From: Turnera subulata
Taxonomy: Eukaryota > Streptophyta > Magnoliopsida > Malpighiales > Passifloraceae
Direction of reading: 5' to 3'
NCBI GenBank assembly: GCA_028386065.3
Contig: JAKUCV010002314.1
Coordinates: forward strand, 191,508 to 255,507
DNA: 64,000 bases
In this document: positions 22,421 to 36,381 of the stretch, in pieces
How the letters are laid out: every line of letters starts with the position of its first letter
How positions within the stretch are numbered: position 1 is the stretch's first letter
Position numbers and translations under genes: made by a program
The notes under the pieces: generated by a model
The model's input: only the letters and a program-made list of their open reading frames with translations
Told to the model about the DNA's origin: nothing
Databases searched by the model: none

Positions 22421-23802
22421 TTCTAAAATCTGTAATCGTAATATAAAAATCAACTTAGTTTCTTTCTTTTGTTTTTTTTTATTCTTTTCCACTCACCTCC
22501 TCTTCTTTTTCTATTGAAATTTCGTGCTCTACAATCCTAAATTAATATTATGTTATTATAATTCTTTTTCTTTAAAGAAACTTTAATATATAATTATCCA
22601 AAAAAAAAAGTTCGTTGAGTTCGTGCTGCTACTATAGATTTCATTCTAACTTAATTTTAATGAACAATCTCATTGCATCCATTGATGCAACTTGCAAACG
22701 TGTGGTCAGTATGACCATAAAGAATACATCATTTTGGAGTATTGTTAAGATTAAAATGTTAAAACAACTTAAAGTACTAAGTTTAAACTAAATCACTCTT
22801 ACATGAAGCGATTATTATTAAATCATTCTCACTTTCTTATTTATTGATGAAAATAAATACGATTGAAAAATAAGCATACAATGCTTCTATAACTTTTTCC
22901 AAATAACCATAACAAGCCATACCATTCGTGTCAAATGGATGATATAATTCAAGTGAGGATTTTACGAGTCCAGGCCTGAAGATCCATTTTGACCTGGTCA
23001 AAGGGTAAGTAAATTCCCGAAGAAAGAAGTACGGGACAACGTCAACTCCCTCCAGTAAATTTGTAGTAATTAATTACACTCTTTAATTCTACCATTGCCA
23101 CGTCATGCATCGCCCGCAACCCAAAATGAACCTCCTCAAGACAGCTGGCTAGAAGTTGCCAAACAAGTGGGAGAAGAAGAAGAAAAAAAAGAATAGAATG
23201 GACACAAGTGAAAAAAAAGAGCAAGCGACGTCAACATCCACCGGCCATTGCATTTTATTACCACAAGTGGACAAAAGTAAACAGCGAATCAGAATCATCA
23301 CAACAACTTGTAGTCGTCTTAATTATTACCGGTTAAGTTTTCCTCTACCGTTTGTAAGTAAATCGGGGAAAGAAAATTCTCCTAACATTCCGCTTCTTCT
23401 ATTATCCCCCATTTCTCTCTCTCTAATAGGCCACTGTCATTGTCAAACACAAAAAGCTCCCCTCCCTATCCTCCTCTCTATCCACTCTTCTCTCCTCCCC
23501 GTCAATATTCCACGATCGCTTGTGTGTGAACCTTTTGCCTCTTTTATTCCTTGTTCTCTCATTTTTTTTTTATGCTTTTCTTTCGTATTAAAATGTGGGT
23601 TTTCGTGCTTGATAGGCCCTTTTAAGTTAGACTTTATTGTTCTTTGATTTGGAGGGAGATTTGTGGGATCTTGGTAGCGGTTGTTTTCTTATTTCTCTGA
23701 TTCTTACTCTCCTGTTTAGTTCCTGTTTTGTTGTACCCTGCTATGAGTTCTTTCTTGTTGTTGATGTTTCTAATTAAGCTAAACTGTTTTGGACTTGCAG
23801 AT
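22421..23802. other. Intergenic and 5' leader of the PGM-like gene
   Basis: AT-rich sequence. A CT-rich stretch at about 23390-23520 and an acceptor ttgcag at 23800 suggest that the PGM-like gene has an untranslated first exon and a leader intron. A 163-codon ORF over this stretch (23156-23647) shows nothing recognisable. Confidence 0.4.
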
Positions 23803-26548
23803 ATGGATGGTGGCCCAGGTCCTAGTCTGTTTCCATTGCACCGCTGCAAAACTATTCACCTGGTTAGTACGAAGTTTGCTGCTTTTGCACTACTACTTAC
23901 TGTTTCTGTCATTGGACATAAGCTGTTACATATTTGGTCTGAAGGACGTCCAAGACTGCCTTCTTTCTTGGCTTTTTGGTCGCAAATCCAAGCCATTCTG
24001 GTCTTATAAAACCAATGCATCCAGGTGAGGCATGCACAAGGAACGCACAATGTAGAGGGAGAAAAAAACTACAAGGCATACTTGTCTCCTGAATATTTCG
24101 ATGCCCCCCTTACCCAATTGGGTTGGCAGCAGGTAAGATCCTAAGCCATTTACATGGTAGGCAAACTTATTTCAAGTTATGCCGTTGACCTGGTTCTCTA
24201 ATCTCATCACCCTTTTACATCTTTTTTAGGTTAATTATTTGCGGAAGCATGTCCATGCTTGTGGGCTTTCCAAGAGGATTGAATTGGTCGTTGCATCCCC
24301 TTTACTGCGGTACTGATTCTAGCATTAGTTGTTGCGTTTGACAGATAAAATGTGGACAGTTAGTAGTTTTTTTACTACAATGTTGTTTTCCCCGCTTTTT
24401 AATTTGGAATGTGGTAGTTCACATCCTCTTCTTATTAGCTGAACTTTTGTGGTTTTATGATCAAATTATGGAATTTTTATACTCCTGGAAGGATGCAACT
24501 GTACACGTACAAAAAATGTCCATCAAGTTGTTTTTCACTCTTTCTTGCACTTAACATTTTGTCTAATCGATTGGCTCAGATATGCATTTCTTTTATTTAT
24601 TTTCCAGAATTCTCAATGGATCTTGTATAAATGTTCATGGCCATGGGAGCTTAAGATATTTGTTGTTCTGTGTTCCCCTGTCTTCTTCTAGAAGATTGAT
24701 CTATTTGATTATCATGTTGATTTGGTAATGCCTGCAAAAAAAGGCATTACTTCTGGCGAGATGCATTGATGGACTTTATGATCTCTATGCTTGCAGGACG
24801 TTGCAAACAGCTGTTGGAGTTTTTGGTGGTGAGGGCTACACTGATAGGTTAGACATACTGCCACTAATGGTGGCAAATGCCGGAAATAGCTGTCAAGGAG
24901 CAATCTCAAGTCTCAATTCCCCACCATTTATTGCAATGGAACTCTGTCGAGAACATTTTGTAAGTCTCTTCAAAAGGATGAAATTCATTTTCTTCTTGTA
25001 GCAGCAGGTGTATTCAATTGGAAGAGCATTCAAAAAGAACATTAAGGTCCATGGGGAGCCAGAAAAAATAATAAGATAGTTCTCCAATGGCTAAAAACTA
25101 GGTGTTGATGCATGGTTCTGTTTTGTGATTAGAGTATAAAATGCAGGCACAAGGATCCTTATGGAGTGTCTATGTTGTACTTCTTTGCAGGGTGTACATC
25201 CATGTGATAAGAGGAGAAGTGTCGGCGAGTATCAATTTCTATTTCCTGCCATTGATTTTTCTCTGGCAAGTATTTAGATTTTTACAATAAACTGAGCACA
25301 CATTCTAAATTTGTTTGATGTCTATTTGATGTTGGCTGCCAAACTGGATCTGGTTAATATGATACAGAGGCAGTGATGAATGTTTTATGTTCTCATTCAG
25401 CTAGAAAGCGACGAGGATGAACTTTGGAAACCCGATGTGAGGGAGACAACCGAAGAACTTGCTGCCAGAGGACTGAAGTTTCTAAACTGGTGAATACTCG
25501 TCTCTATTACGAGGGTCTCAGTCTTGTTCTGATTCTATTTAGACTTCTGAGTTGTACCTCTTTGAGTCTCCACAAGGAAATTAAAGTGAAATGTCAATGT
25601 TAACCAATTATCTTATGTTCATCGTTCAATTGACTGGAGCCAGGATTTTATTTTAGTATTTCACTTTACTGACAGTTGGGGGTTTACATGGTCATATATT
25701 TCCTCATTGTCTTTCCAGTGTTTGTTAAGCAATTTCCTGAGTTGATTGAGTCAAATCAATCTACAAGGCCATAGTAATTGCCAATTTCATTGTCATACGG
25801 CTGCTCTCTTTTTTTTCCTTAGTTTATCCTACCTACAGACATCTAACTCCAAGTTGATTTTTTTCAAAATGAATTTTCATCATTTTACAGGAATGCTATA
25901 TTCTTGTCCCAAGTTATAGTTGACAAAATATTTGAGTGCAGAAAAGTTCTCCACAAGTAATGGAAATCAAAGCCTTATGTCCAAGTTAGAGACAGACTGA
26001 TTGTTCCAGTTTGGCAATCAATATTAGGAAAAGGATGATTGTGTATGAAGCTGCATGTTAAATATGATATAGTTTTATGATATCTCATCAACAATTTACA
26101 TGCAGGTTGTGGACAAGGAAAGAGAAGGAGATAGCTATAGTTACCCACAGCGGGTTTTTGGTTCATACCTTAAGTGCATTAGGAAATGACTGCCACCCAT
26201 TGATGAAAAAAGAGATAAGCAAACGGTACATGTTCGTGATACCTGTTTAAATTCATCACTATTTTTCCATTTCTTCAATCTAAGGAATGCCTCCATGTGT
26301 GCCCTTGCAGCTTTGCTAATTGTGAACTTCGATCTATGGTCATTGTGGACAGAAGGTGAACTTCTAAACTAAATTAAATATATGGGGCATTCTTGTTCTC
26401 TGGTTCAGATCCTCATGAACTTGGCTTCTTTTCCAGTATGATTGGTTCGGATCCCTCAACAACTAACTACCCTGGAAAGGTTCCTCCTGGACCTGATCTC
26501 CCAAGTGATGCACCAGAGGAGAAGACAGAAACCAATTCAGTAGTCTAA
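23803..26548 (+). CDS. Phosphoglycerate mutase-like (histidine phosphatase fold) protein
   Basis: Nine coding exons join in frame: 23803-23862, 24025-24132, 24230-24309, 24797-24959, 25191-25265, 25401-25489, 26106-26225, 26311-26355 and 26437-26548, giving 283 residues. The active-site motif is split across intron 1 and reads T-I-H-L-V-R-H-A-Q-G-T-H-N; the canonical family motif is RHG, here RHA. The distal histidine is in IAIVTHSGFLVH. Plant proteins of this type belong to the cofactor-dependent mutase/phosphatase superfamily but are probably small phosphatases, not glycolytic enzymes; the substrate is unknown. Intron 5 begins with GC (ctg|gcaagt), a GC-AG intron. The position between TBL and FAAH fits conserved gene order. 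Confidence 0.9.
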
Positions 26549-27235
26549 GCAGTGAACAATGTGGAATTGATTTCAGCTTTTGGTAATCTTGCCATATTTA
26601 TTTACTCGCCCATATTTCTTTTACCCAGTCCTCAGGTGCTTGTGCCAATCAGATCCTATTTGATGTGAGAAATGGGATGCATTTCTTGAGAGGATAAAGA
26701 TTTTTTTAGTTTGAGCAGTATCGTAAACATCTGGTAATGTCAGTCAAAACAGTAAAAAAAAAAAGAGAGGAAAATGATGTTTTTCATTTTAAAAAGAGAA
26801 AGGGATTCAAATTTCAAAGTGATTAATGTACGAAGAGGAATTTGCCATGGCTTATTGTTTGGTTAAGGATGTGTCGTAGATCCCTTCCAACTAAAAATTG
26901 CAAATTATGGAAAATACCGTAACATCATATCCTTTCTATGCGTTGCTGGTGCAAAATATCAAACACAAATTCCATAACATCATATCCGTGCGTTGCTGCT
27001 GTAAAATATCCTTATAAACCAAACCAGACATACATTGGAATTTGGATCAGTTTGGAGAAATGAATTACAAAGATGTTGTATGGTAATGGATTGTATCTCT
27101 CAATTGTATGAATCAAACCAGACATTTATTGGATCATTTCAGAGACATGAGCGGCAAAGATGCAATGGATTGTATATTTCAATAGGAACTGTACGACTGT
27201 AATGCCTGATCAGAATAGCAGTCTGAGGTGGCAAT
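26549..27235. other. Convergent intergenic gap with degenerate tandem repeats
   Basis: Two imperfect duplications are visible. One is ataacatcatatcc followed by gcgttgctggtg or gcgttgctgctg near 26920 and 26970. The other is aaccagacat followed by attgga near 27020 and 27116. No gene is seen. Confidence 0.5.
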
Positions 27236-30200
27236 TCATCGTTTCAGAACGTCATAATATGAGGCAGGCTGCTTCCTAGACTTGGCACATAGTTCCTGAA
27301 AGCATAAAATTGATTGTTTTAGATGAGGCAAAAACCATCAAGCAAGTAGCTAATATCTCTTTCCGGGTCACAAGAAGTATTTACCTCTACGGCAGAAGCT
27401 AGACGCAAAATTGTTGCTTCACCCCAAGGGCGGCCAATTATTTGCAAACCGATGGGAAGCCCTTGCTTATCATAGCCAACCTGGAAGTGCTAAAATATAA
27501 GCCAACTAATTTAACATATAAAAGGAACAAGTTGCGTTAAACGGGAGGTGAATAAGAGGGTATTTCTAGTGTTGTTAGTTTGTGCCCATATCTTTTATTT
27601 TAACATAAAAAGTCATAACAATCAAGATCTCAATAGTGTTTCCTGTAAGATCCCCTTGAGATGTTATACTCAAAAATATCTGGAAAGCGAGGAAAGTGAA
27701 CGAACAGAAAACTAAGCAGAATAAAGTAATCATTTGCAGGAAGGCTATAAACTTACAGGAACAGAAATTGCAGGAAATCCAAGAAGATTTGCTGTAGTTA
27801 CGAATCGCATCAGATAAGCTGAAACCAAGGCACAGCCACGCATTAATCGTATTAAGTAGCGACAGAAAAATTAACAGTAAACTTTACTGCATTAAAAAAA
27901 GGGTACAAAGTGGCAACGAGAAAAGGCTAGTTGTAGGCGAAAGTAACAACTATCTTATGGCAGTCCTTTCAGCTGAAGAAAAATTTTCTCTTGGCTCCTA
28001 TTACACTCTTCTTTTAAAAGAAAAAGGGTAATTGGGGATGGGCTCATCCTGAAGATGTCATATATTTCCTGAATACATTTAAAACCAGTGATGCTTGAGC
28101 CACCATCTTTTCAGAATCCATCAACAGATTGTCCTTATCAAGGTCATAAATAGCATTCTCCTGAACTTAATCATCAAAACATCATGAAGCAGTTTAAACT
28201 GCTCTAACTTCAAGTGATGTGCAAAGCATCAGTTCCCAGCGAGTTTAAAGTCTCATGTACTACAGCAAGTCGGGAGGATTTCTATCGCAAGCTCAAGGAA
28301 GAATTGTTCCAAAAAAAAGTTAAATGAAAAATGAAGAGAACATCAGGGGGGCTGATAATGTGGCTACTAGGAAACCAAAGAGATGAGATTCGGCATTGCA
28401 CTAGCACAAGAAGCGTAACAGCATTTTGATTGGGGCCAAGTACCAAGGATCCAAGTGCTTACAAAAGATCATCAACATGTCAGCCCAATAATTTTATCAC
28501 ATCCAGCATGTAGGATTCAAATTATACATAGCAACTGTTTTCCATTCTGATTACGTGAAGTACAGATTCCCTGCTTTGCAAATTTGCACTGCTCTAAACT
28601 CAATTATTTGAACCTTGTGCAAAAATTTCTAGTTGAGCAGACGCTAAATGAACAAATACTCAAGAGAATAGCAAAGGCGTGCTTTCTCATTTCACCACCA
28701 GATGTATAACCCAAAAAAAATGCGTAGAAATACTGAATAGACATACCTGTGACCTGCATATCAGTCTCCCCATGTTTAAGAGCATTGGGAGGTATAATAG
28801 GAGCCGTCATGCTGTTATTGACAGAGGAACAGAAAATCAGCAACAACAATTGAGTTACATAATTTCATACACGCAGAATGTCAATGCAAACGCAACTAAT
28901 TCATGATGCCGATACTAAAGTACCAGCATCTTCTTTGTCTTGCAAGTCCATAAAGTTTAAGGCAACCACTACAATTTAAAATAATTGGCATTCCAGAAAG
29001 ATTTGAAGGCAAATACAGTATCAGAATAATAGAATGCAAGTTCTTACTCTAACAAATCAGTTGAGACCGGAAGATAATGTATCTAAAGTCAATCTTTAAA
29101 AAGCTTTCATGTTATGCAAAAAGAAATTTCCACGGTCCAATTCCTGATACGAGGATCAAATCACCATCAAATGTGGGTTCATTACTTCAGTTTATGGAAG
29201 GTCATTCTGCATAGCTGGGAGAACAAATACGTAAGCTAGCAACAAGAGAACATACCCAGTTGTGGGGGTCACTATGACATCAACTTTTTTGAAAATCTCC
29301 ATGTGGAAGTACATTAATCTTCGCCTGAACAAACGGAATCAAAATAGTGAGTAACAAATACTATTCATTCAGAAGGAGATCTTCAATCAATTAGCATATT
29401 TATTAATCAAGCATTACCGTCAAAGGTGACTCAAAAGAAATAAGATGTTTAGGGAAATATAAAACAAATCTGCAGTCCGTTTTGATTTCCAAAAATTTGA
29501 ACAGAAAATGAGCAATACATCTCTCTAGAATAATGAAGAAGATAGTCTTCCTCTTATCAATTCAGAATGATTGTATGCTGGAAGGGCTGAGATAAGTTCC
29601 ACTCATGGAAGGAACTTCCATGGTTTAATCAAATTCAATCAATTAGACAATATCGAGATATTGAATATATAAGGCCACTCGAAAACCTAGAGCTGTAAAA
29701 ACGGCCAGCACCTAAGATAGGAACATTACGCATTAACTTCCCGTCATAAGATTATAAGAGTTAAATGCTTGTTATCTAGCATCACCTCAGACATTGGGCA
29801 GCAACATAGTCTGCTGCACTAAATGATTTGAAGAGAGCAACGCTAGTTCGAGTATCATATGTTAACCTTGCACCTTTCCTACAGCAGTACAATAAAAAAC
29901 AGTCAGCATCTACCGTTATCATTCACATACTACTTATTGAAGATCTTTCAGACAATACTAAGCTGATTAATCTAGGACCATACCCCTCCTCGATGTAAGG
30001 GCTTAAAGAACACAAGGCTTCGGATCCGATGGCGACAACATGAGCACTTTGCACCGCCTGCAGCTCAGGTATGACAATCTCTACGATCTTGAACCGTATG
30101 CAAAGAAAAGCCACTTGTTATAACACAAGTATTTTTAAGCAACTAAACAGTACTTTCTACTGCATCAAAGTAAACCAAGTAATTGGAAAAGAATAATAAA

Positions 30201-33200
30201 GTTTGTTGGGATAATGATGGACTCACTTCACATCCATGTGATTTCGACAGAAGATTAAGGATATCCTCACACTTGTCAGAGACATCAGTTGAATGCACAT
30301 CATTAAACCACTGCAGAACAACCATGATGTAAAATATTAGCTGATATTACTGAAACTAATTATTTTAATCCACTTTCTAATAAAAGAGAACTCTGATTAC
30401 CTCTGTATACTTTCCTAGTCGCAGGGATCCCAAAACATTTGTACTTTCAAATGATGCCAAATTTGGCAAACAAGGAGGGGACTGCAAAAGATGCATAACC
30501 TTGTCAGGAAGGTGATAGTAGGAAAGCCATAGTCAACATGTACAATGCTGTCACGTGTTGCAACTCTGCCAAGATAAAAGGCCCATCATATGTCCATATA
30601 TTGTACGCAAATATAACTACTTATATCACAACAAGAGTCCCGGGAAAATAAGGTAATAAGTCAGCAGCAGAAACAGAGCCATAGCTAGTACTCGTGAGAA
30701 CACAGAAGAATCAATATTAATAGATGACAATGATCACTGTTAACTCCACAGAAATTAGCTTATTTATAGCCACGCATGAAATCATAATAGATCCCAAAGC
30801 TAATTCAAATAGATAAACTATTCAATGATGCATGAAACCATAAGAAACCCCAAAGCCAATTGAAGCTCTTTTGGTTATCAGCATAACTGAAAGAATCATG
30901 TCTTAAACGAGAAAGCCGAGAGTGCAGATGAAAACTGAATAAACATGTGACTTTTTGGGCCAGCTGATGAAGTAAATGAAGCTACCGGATTTAAGCTGAT
31001 TCTGTCTGTAGGAGAGGAGCCCAAAATCGCTGCATACCTGACAAATAAACAAATTGAAAGCTGCAACGTGACCAACAAGAAACAACTATGGGGTCATTAA
31101 ACTAAAAATTTTAACATATTGCACAGGAACTAGTCCACGAAAACCCAAAGTATAGGAAAGGAAACTTGGAGGTTAGACAATCATTTTCCAAGTGTTGCCG
31201 AGACTGGTTCAAGATGTTCAGCAACCAGCTCCAAAACATAGTACACACATTCAGAAACTAGTATTAAATTGCATTACATTAACTCTGCTTGAATTTCTTG
31301 CAAGTTAGAGTTCCAGATCAGGACTGACTGCTTATGGATATTTTAAACTACTAAAAATATCCATTTGGAAGCACGAAAGACTTACACGAGCATGATATCC
31401 TCCACTGAAGATGCAATCGGTCCAATAATTTCCACAGTCCCATCGCATAACGAACTACACCATGGTAGGGGCACAACAAAATGAATAGAAAAGAAATCTC
31501 CAAACCAAAAGAAGATCAAAGAAATCTCTTATTCCAATTTAACAGTTTTCCTGTAGTGTCATACAACATTTTTCATTTTTCTTATTTTTGGATAAGTGGA
31601 TTATAGCAACAGTTACAGATCCAATAACAGAAAAGAGGAAAAGCTAGTAGTGATAACTGCCTACAAGCAGTTCAAAGCTTACCCTTCCATGCTTGTCCGT
31701 CCATGTGTCGTTTTCAAGCCCACCACACCACAAAGGGAAGAAGGAATACGGACTGAACCTGCCCTTTTTTTCATAAACCAGCAAAATAAATTAGTAAACT
31801 GTGGACAACAACTGCAAATTAGACCGTACAACATATTTGCACAACCTCCACCGTCTGTTCCCAAGGCAGCAGAGCATATTCCAGAAGCTACAATTGCTGC
31901 TGGACCTGAGGAAGATCCTCCAGTGTACCTTTCTACTGCATGAGGGTTTCTTGTTGTTCTGCACATCGATACCATTGTTAGGCCAAGGAACTAAACATTC
32001 ATGTTCATTATGAAATAAAGATTTGAGAAAGAGAGAGGGTAGCAGATTCATTAGGAAATATAATTAAAATTAACATCTAAAGTCACTGACGACCACAATG
32101 TCTAATATAATTGGTCCTAAGCAATGCACTAACCCATAATTTGGGTTGTTTCCCGTCGTTCCCATGCCTAACTCATGCATATTTGCCTTCCCCACAAGTA
32201 TGACACCACAGCTGCGCAATCTCGAGACAGAAGCTCCATCCTCTTCTACAGGACGGACCTCGTGCATCCATGTTGTTCCACCTGTCATCAAAAGTATTCT
32301 AACAACACTATTTAGCTCTTTAAATCAAAGAAATGGTTGGGAAACAGAACAAGGTGAGCAATAATTACCCTTGGAGGGATGCGGATAGCAGTCTATGTCA
32401 TCCTTAATTGCCATGAAAATACCATCCAAAATAGATATTGGATTTCCTGCATAAACAACACCCCACCAAATATTGGTATGATGATCATTGCATTTAAGAT
32501 TGTCCAAAAGCCCCAAACAATTGTCAAATAAGATTCAGCAATACCTTGCTCAAACCTCTGTGCAGAAGCTGCAGCTTGCTTCCTGACTTCTTCTTCATCA
32601 AAGGTTATCAACAAAGGCATTGGTGGCTGCTTCTTCCCAAACTCCTTTATTGCTGAAATAACATGCTCTGCGACCTGTAAGACAAAAGTAAGATCTTTCC
32701 ACTGTGACTGTTAACTGAGCTCTTCGCTACTAGTAATCACTTACCAGAGATGGAGTTACAAGCTTAGACCGATAAGCATGTGCATAATCCCGTATCTTCC
32801 AGTACCTAAATGACGAAGCCAAGTCACTGTTGTAGCTAGCAGGATCATACTGAGGAAGACAATTCAAGGCCACTTCTACCCGATCCTCTGGTTTCCCATC
32901 CTCATCCACAACGACAACACAAGGTTCTGGTTCTGTACACACCTCATACTCACTGTATGAATTCCACATGTGGAACACCATGATTTACTAAGCACGATTG
33001 TGCACAGTGTGACATGTTTCGGCAGAAAACTCAATTCTAATTTCAGTTCTCTAGACTTTCTTTGGACAACATTTACTTTCTTTCGTAGATTCTTTATCAA
33101 AATTATCAAGATTCATTTCCCAGGAACAAGAGAAAGATAATTGAATGTTTCAGAAAGAGGCAAGACATTTGATATGTACATTGGTGATCCAACTCTTGGT

Positions 33201-33781
33201 TGGTGCAAATGCATCATGAAAAATCCACAACTATAGAATCCTCTGGCTGTATAATCCCCACCACACTACTAAATTAACAGAACAAGAGAACCCACACAAG
33301 TAATTCCAACAAACAAGAACAAACCTTGAGGAAGATACTGAGGCTTAAACATGGGCCCTTCAGGGATGACCGAGTTTCGCAACAACTGGCAATCATATCA
33401 AAACATCTCTTCATTCAATCGACACAAGACAAAAGTAACCAACCATTAGATAGTGAACAGATTCCAGGCAGAGAACAGACCTGAGTCATCCCGTTCTGCT
33501 TCTTCAAATTGGACATGATCAAAGGACCAACAAGCGGAGTCTCCAATATCTTCACGAACAGCTTAAACGCCAACCCCGTCAAATGCGGAGCTGCATTTTT
33601 TTTTTTTTTTTCAAACCATAACCGTTCAGTGAAACAAAACATAAGCGTTACAAAGCAAAAAAACGGGTAGTTAGGCCGAGGAAGAGACAAAGAAGACTGA
33701 ACCTTTGACGACTTCGACCTCGTACTTGACAGAGGAGAAGTCCACATCCTCCGCCGGCACCATATCATGCCTCTTCCCCAT
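27236..33781 (-). CDS. FAAH: Fatty acid amide hydrolase (amidase signature family)
   Basis: Twenty exons join in frame to 605 residues: 33781-33703, 33590-33481, 33385-33325, 32932-32745, 32674-32545, 32446-32369, 32281-32134, 31958-31846, 31758-31683, 31454-31386, 31037-30986, 30481-30401, 30310-30227, 30087-29984, 29878-29786, 29324-29256, 28811-28747, 27818-27757, 27480-27385, 27295-27236. Plant FAAH hydrolyses N-acylethanolamines to fatty acid and ethanolamine, a lipid-signal turnover step. The Ser-cisSer-Lys triad is present: Lys204 (FMAIKDD), Ser280 (YTGGSSSG) and Ser304 (GTDGGGSVRIPS), one less than the Arabidopsis K205/S281/S305 numbering. Length matches the 607-residue Arabidopsis enzyme. 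No frameshift or stop was found. Exon 11 has a weak donor (ccg|gtagct). Introns are long and AT-rich. Confidence 0.95.
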
Positions 33782-34335
33782 TTCTCTTCAATCCCCCAAG
33801 AAAAACAAAGTCAAACACTAGAAATAATCCGAAGAAAACAAAGGAAATTGATCGGACGTTGAAATTTTGCCAGTAGTACAGCGTTTGATCACCCCCCTCC
33901 TCGCTGTCAGAATCTGAAGAGAACGGACAAAAAACCTTGGGATAAAGAAGGAGAAGAAGGGGAAGAAATTGAAGGTTGATGGAGTTGGGTGAATGTGAGT
34001 GACAGTTGATATTAAAAATGGGACCGATTTGCGTTGAAGTCTAGGCTAGGCTATATAGGAAGAACGGAGTGGAAAGAGTAGTCCAAGCAGTTAATGATCA
34101 GCTCACCAATTCTCTGGTTCTTTCCTGATGGAAAATTGAAATTTTAAAATTCTACTCGTCCCGGGACCTACCTGCCAACTTGGGACGCGAAATGATCCAA
34201 TCAACTCGACTCAGAATTTTCTCTCTTTTTTTTCTAAAGAGCTGATTCGTCGTACCAAAATATAGTTGAAATTTACAGAAAATTAAACCTCATAGGGAAG
34301 TTTATTTGCTTGTCCGGATTCTTCTAGCTTAAATT
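33782..34335. other. FAAH 5' leader and upstream region
   Basis: The leader and promoter of the minus-strand FAAH gene are expected here. No clear core elements can be assigned and no other gene is seen. Confidence 0.4.
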
Positions 34336-34540
34336 AACAAAGTTGCTATAACCACTGTTGGTCCAAGTGATAAGCTACTTAATTCCGCTTAAGCAAAGTC
34401 TTGGGCCCGAGTCCTCGTGTATGCGGAAAATTCCTATTGGGAGATTCACCCACCATACCCAGGTGCACGATCCGGGTCGAACCAGATTAGACTGGGCAAA
34501 ACTCCGAATACCGAATGGGAAACAAAAAAACAAAGTTGCT
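34336..34540 (+). mobile_element. tRNA-derived SINE with 12-bp target duplication
   Basis: The direct repeat aacaaagttgct lies at 34336-34347 and 34529-34540. The insert (about 180 bp) opens with a tRNA-like A box (tggtccaagtgataagc), has a B-box-like gggcccgagtcctcg about 45 bp later, and ends in a short A-rich tail (aaacaaaaa). This is the layout of plant SINEs transcribed by RNA polymerase III. It is not a functional tRNA because the cloverleaf is not maintained. Confidence 0.85.
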
Positions 34541-34620
34541 CTGGAACCAATGGGAAATAAAATAAAAATTTAGGTAGTATAAAATTTTCTAAACAAATAT
34601 TTCAATGTTTAGAATATTTG

Positions 34621-34670
34621 AATTTGAGGCATCTTTTTTTTTTTTTTTGAACGACAATTTGAGGCATCTT
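34621..34670 (-). mobile_element. Micro retro-insertion (T-tract + gaacgac)
   Basis: The sequence aatttgaggcatctt is repeated exactly at 34621-34635 and 34656-34670. The 20-bp insert is a T run followed by gaacgac. Confidence 0.8.
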
Positions 34671-35228
34671 CTTGGGGGTGACATTTTAATTTGAGGGTTT
34701 ATTTTAAACTATCTAATTAGTTAAACCAATTCATAAATTAGAGAAAAAAAGAATGTATACTAGTATTTCACAAATTTCGCTAAGTAACCAATTAATTATC
34801 TAGCAAAAAAATAAACCCTCCGGAAACTGGAAGGGCATAATTAATGCCGTCACTGGACTTTTGGGGTATGAACATTGTGGAATTTTCCGGACGTTGTGTT
34901 GTCCTGCTACTCCTAGCAATAATTTATTTTTTTGTCGAGTGGAAAAGTCCTCCTAGTAATTAATGCTTTTCGACTGATAGATGGATGGATATAGGTATGG
35001 ACGACAATATATGACAGACTGCAAGCAATAGACACCAAACTTATAAGCTGCTCGGGCTTAAGAAGTCCAGTTCAGAAAATACTGGGCTCTGAAAATCACA
35101 GTCCTAAACGGTCTAATGGGTTGCTAACGGAGTGGCTAGAGCCCAATAACGCTGAAACCTGGAAGTCCATATTTCAAATAAACGTCATTGTTTGAACTTT
35201 TTTCATTTTTTATCCCAATCATTGTTTT

Positions 35229-35273
35229 GAACTTCGAAGTTTTTTTTTTTTTTTTGGCCAGAGAACTTTGAAG
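35229..35273 (-). mobile_element. Micro retro-insertion (T-tract + ggccaga)
   Basis: The flanks gaacttcgaag (35229-35239) and gaactttgaag (35263-35273) differ at one base. The insert is a T run plus ggccaga. Confidence 0.6.
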
Positions 35274-36341
35274 ATCAACTTTGAATAGCGATTTGAGAGT
35301 AATAAACAAGTACAGGCCTATTCATCATCAATAAATAAATAAATAAACAATAGTACAGGCGAACATGGGCATAGAAGATTGACCGAGTACTTACTTTTAT
35401 TATGTCTTCTAATATGAGTGATTACCGCCGAGAAAAATGTGAATTGCAGATTAACTAAATTATATATAACCAGATAACCAAGTTGGCAGTTGGAAAATGT
35501 CTCCAAAGCCAAGCAACAAATAAAAAAATAAACCTTCCTTTTTCTATATATGAAGTCAAATGGGTTGGCTTGGGCCATGTTATTTCCAATCTTATTGTGC
35601 CATATAGATGCAATGGCGTGTCCAGGTGGACAGTTCGTATGCTATTTTATCGCTTACATAACAATGTGAGATCAATTCTCTCGCAAAAAAATGAGAAACC
35701 ACAAATTGTTTGAAATTGGAAGAGAATGTGATAAATTGAGCTAAAAAAATGAGTGCAGAAGTAAGTTAATGTTCAAGTTTTCTTTGGCTAACATTATCTG
35801 CATCCATTAATATATAGCTAACTTTCATCCCAAAAGAAGAAGAGAAAAAGAAGGCATTAATCTCACCAAATAATAATGCAACTGGTTGCTCCTTTCAGCG
35901 ATTTGACATTGTTGCATTATTTGGCATTAGTTCCTTTTGAGCCGCGAAGTCGGCAGATAGGCATATACAGGTTTTGTATGCGAGACAAATGGGTGGGTGG
36001 CACGGGATGGGAGGAGTGGAAATGTGCATGGGGTCCGGTTTGGAATTGGATACCATTAATGCAAAACCATTTAAATCTTCCACATGGAAGGTATTGTAAT
36101 TTATACCATCATTTTGTACATGAACTTTTAAGGCTTCTTTCTTTCTTTTTTTCAATTTATTGGTAATGTTTATTGTAATAGTGACTACAAGATCTGAATA
36201 ATTTTCTAAAACCTCCAATGTTTCCTAAATTATGTGTAGTGAACTAAAAACCACCAATCACGAAACGTTTTACTACCAGTAGTATACATGAACAACACGG
36301 GCACTAATTAATATTTTATATTTGCTCCTCTTCGCCATTAT

Positions 36342-36381
36342 TATTATTCAGGGTGTTCGACAAAAAATATTATTCAGGGTG
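36342..36381 (+). mobile_element. Micro retro-insertion, plus orientation
   Basis: The sequence tattattcagggtg occurs exactly at 36342-36355 and 36368-36381. Only ttcgacaaaaaa lies between, i.e. a short head plus oligo-A. Confidence 0.75.

Noticed and set aside
31596..32364. Plus-strand ORFs over the FAAH gene
   Set aside because: They lie antisense to FAAH exons 7-9 whose minus-strand frames carry the catalytic motifs.
34358..34573. 71-codon ORF and a possible tRNA gene
   Set aside because: The sequence is a SINE with A/B boxes, an A-rich tail and a target duplication; the tRNA cloverleaf is not maintained.
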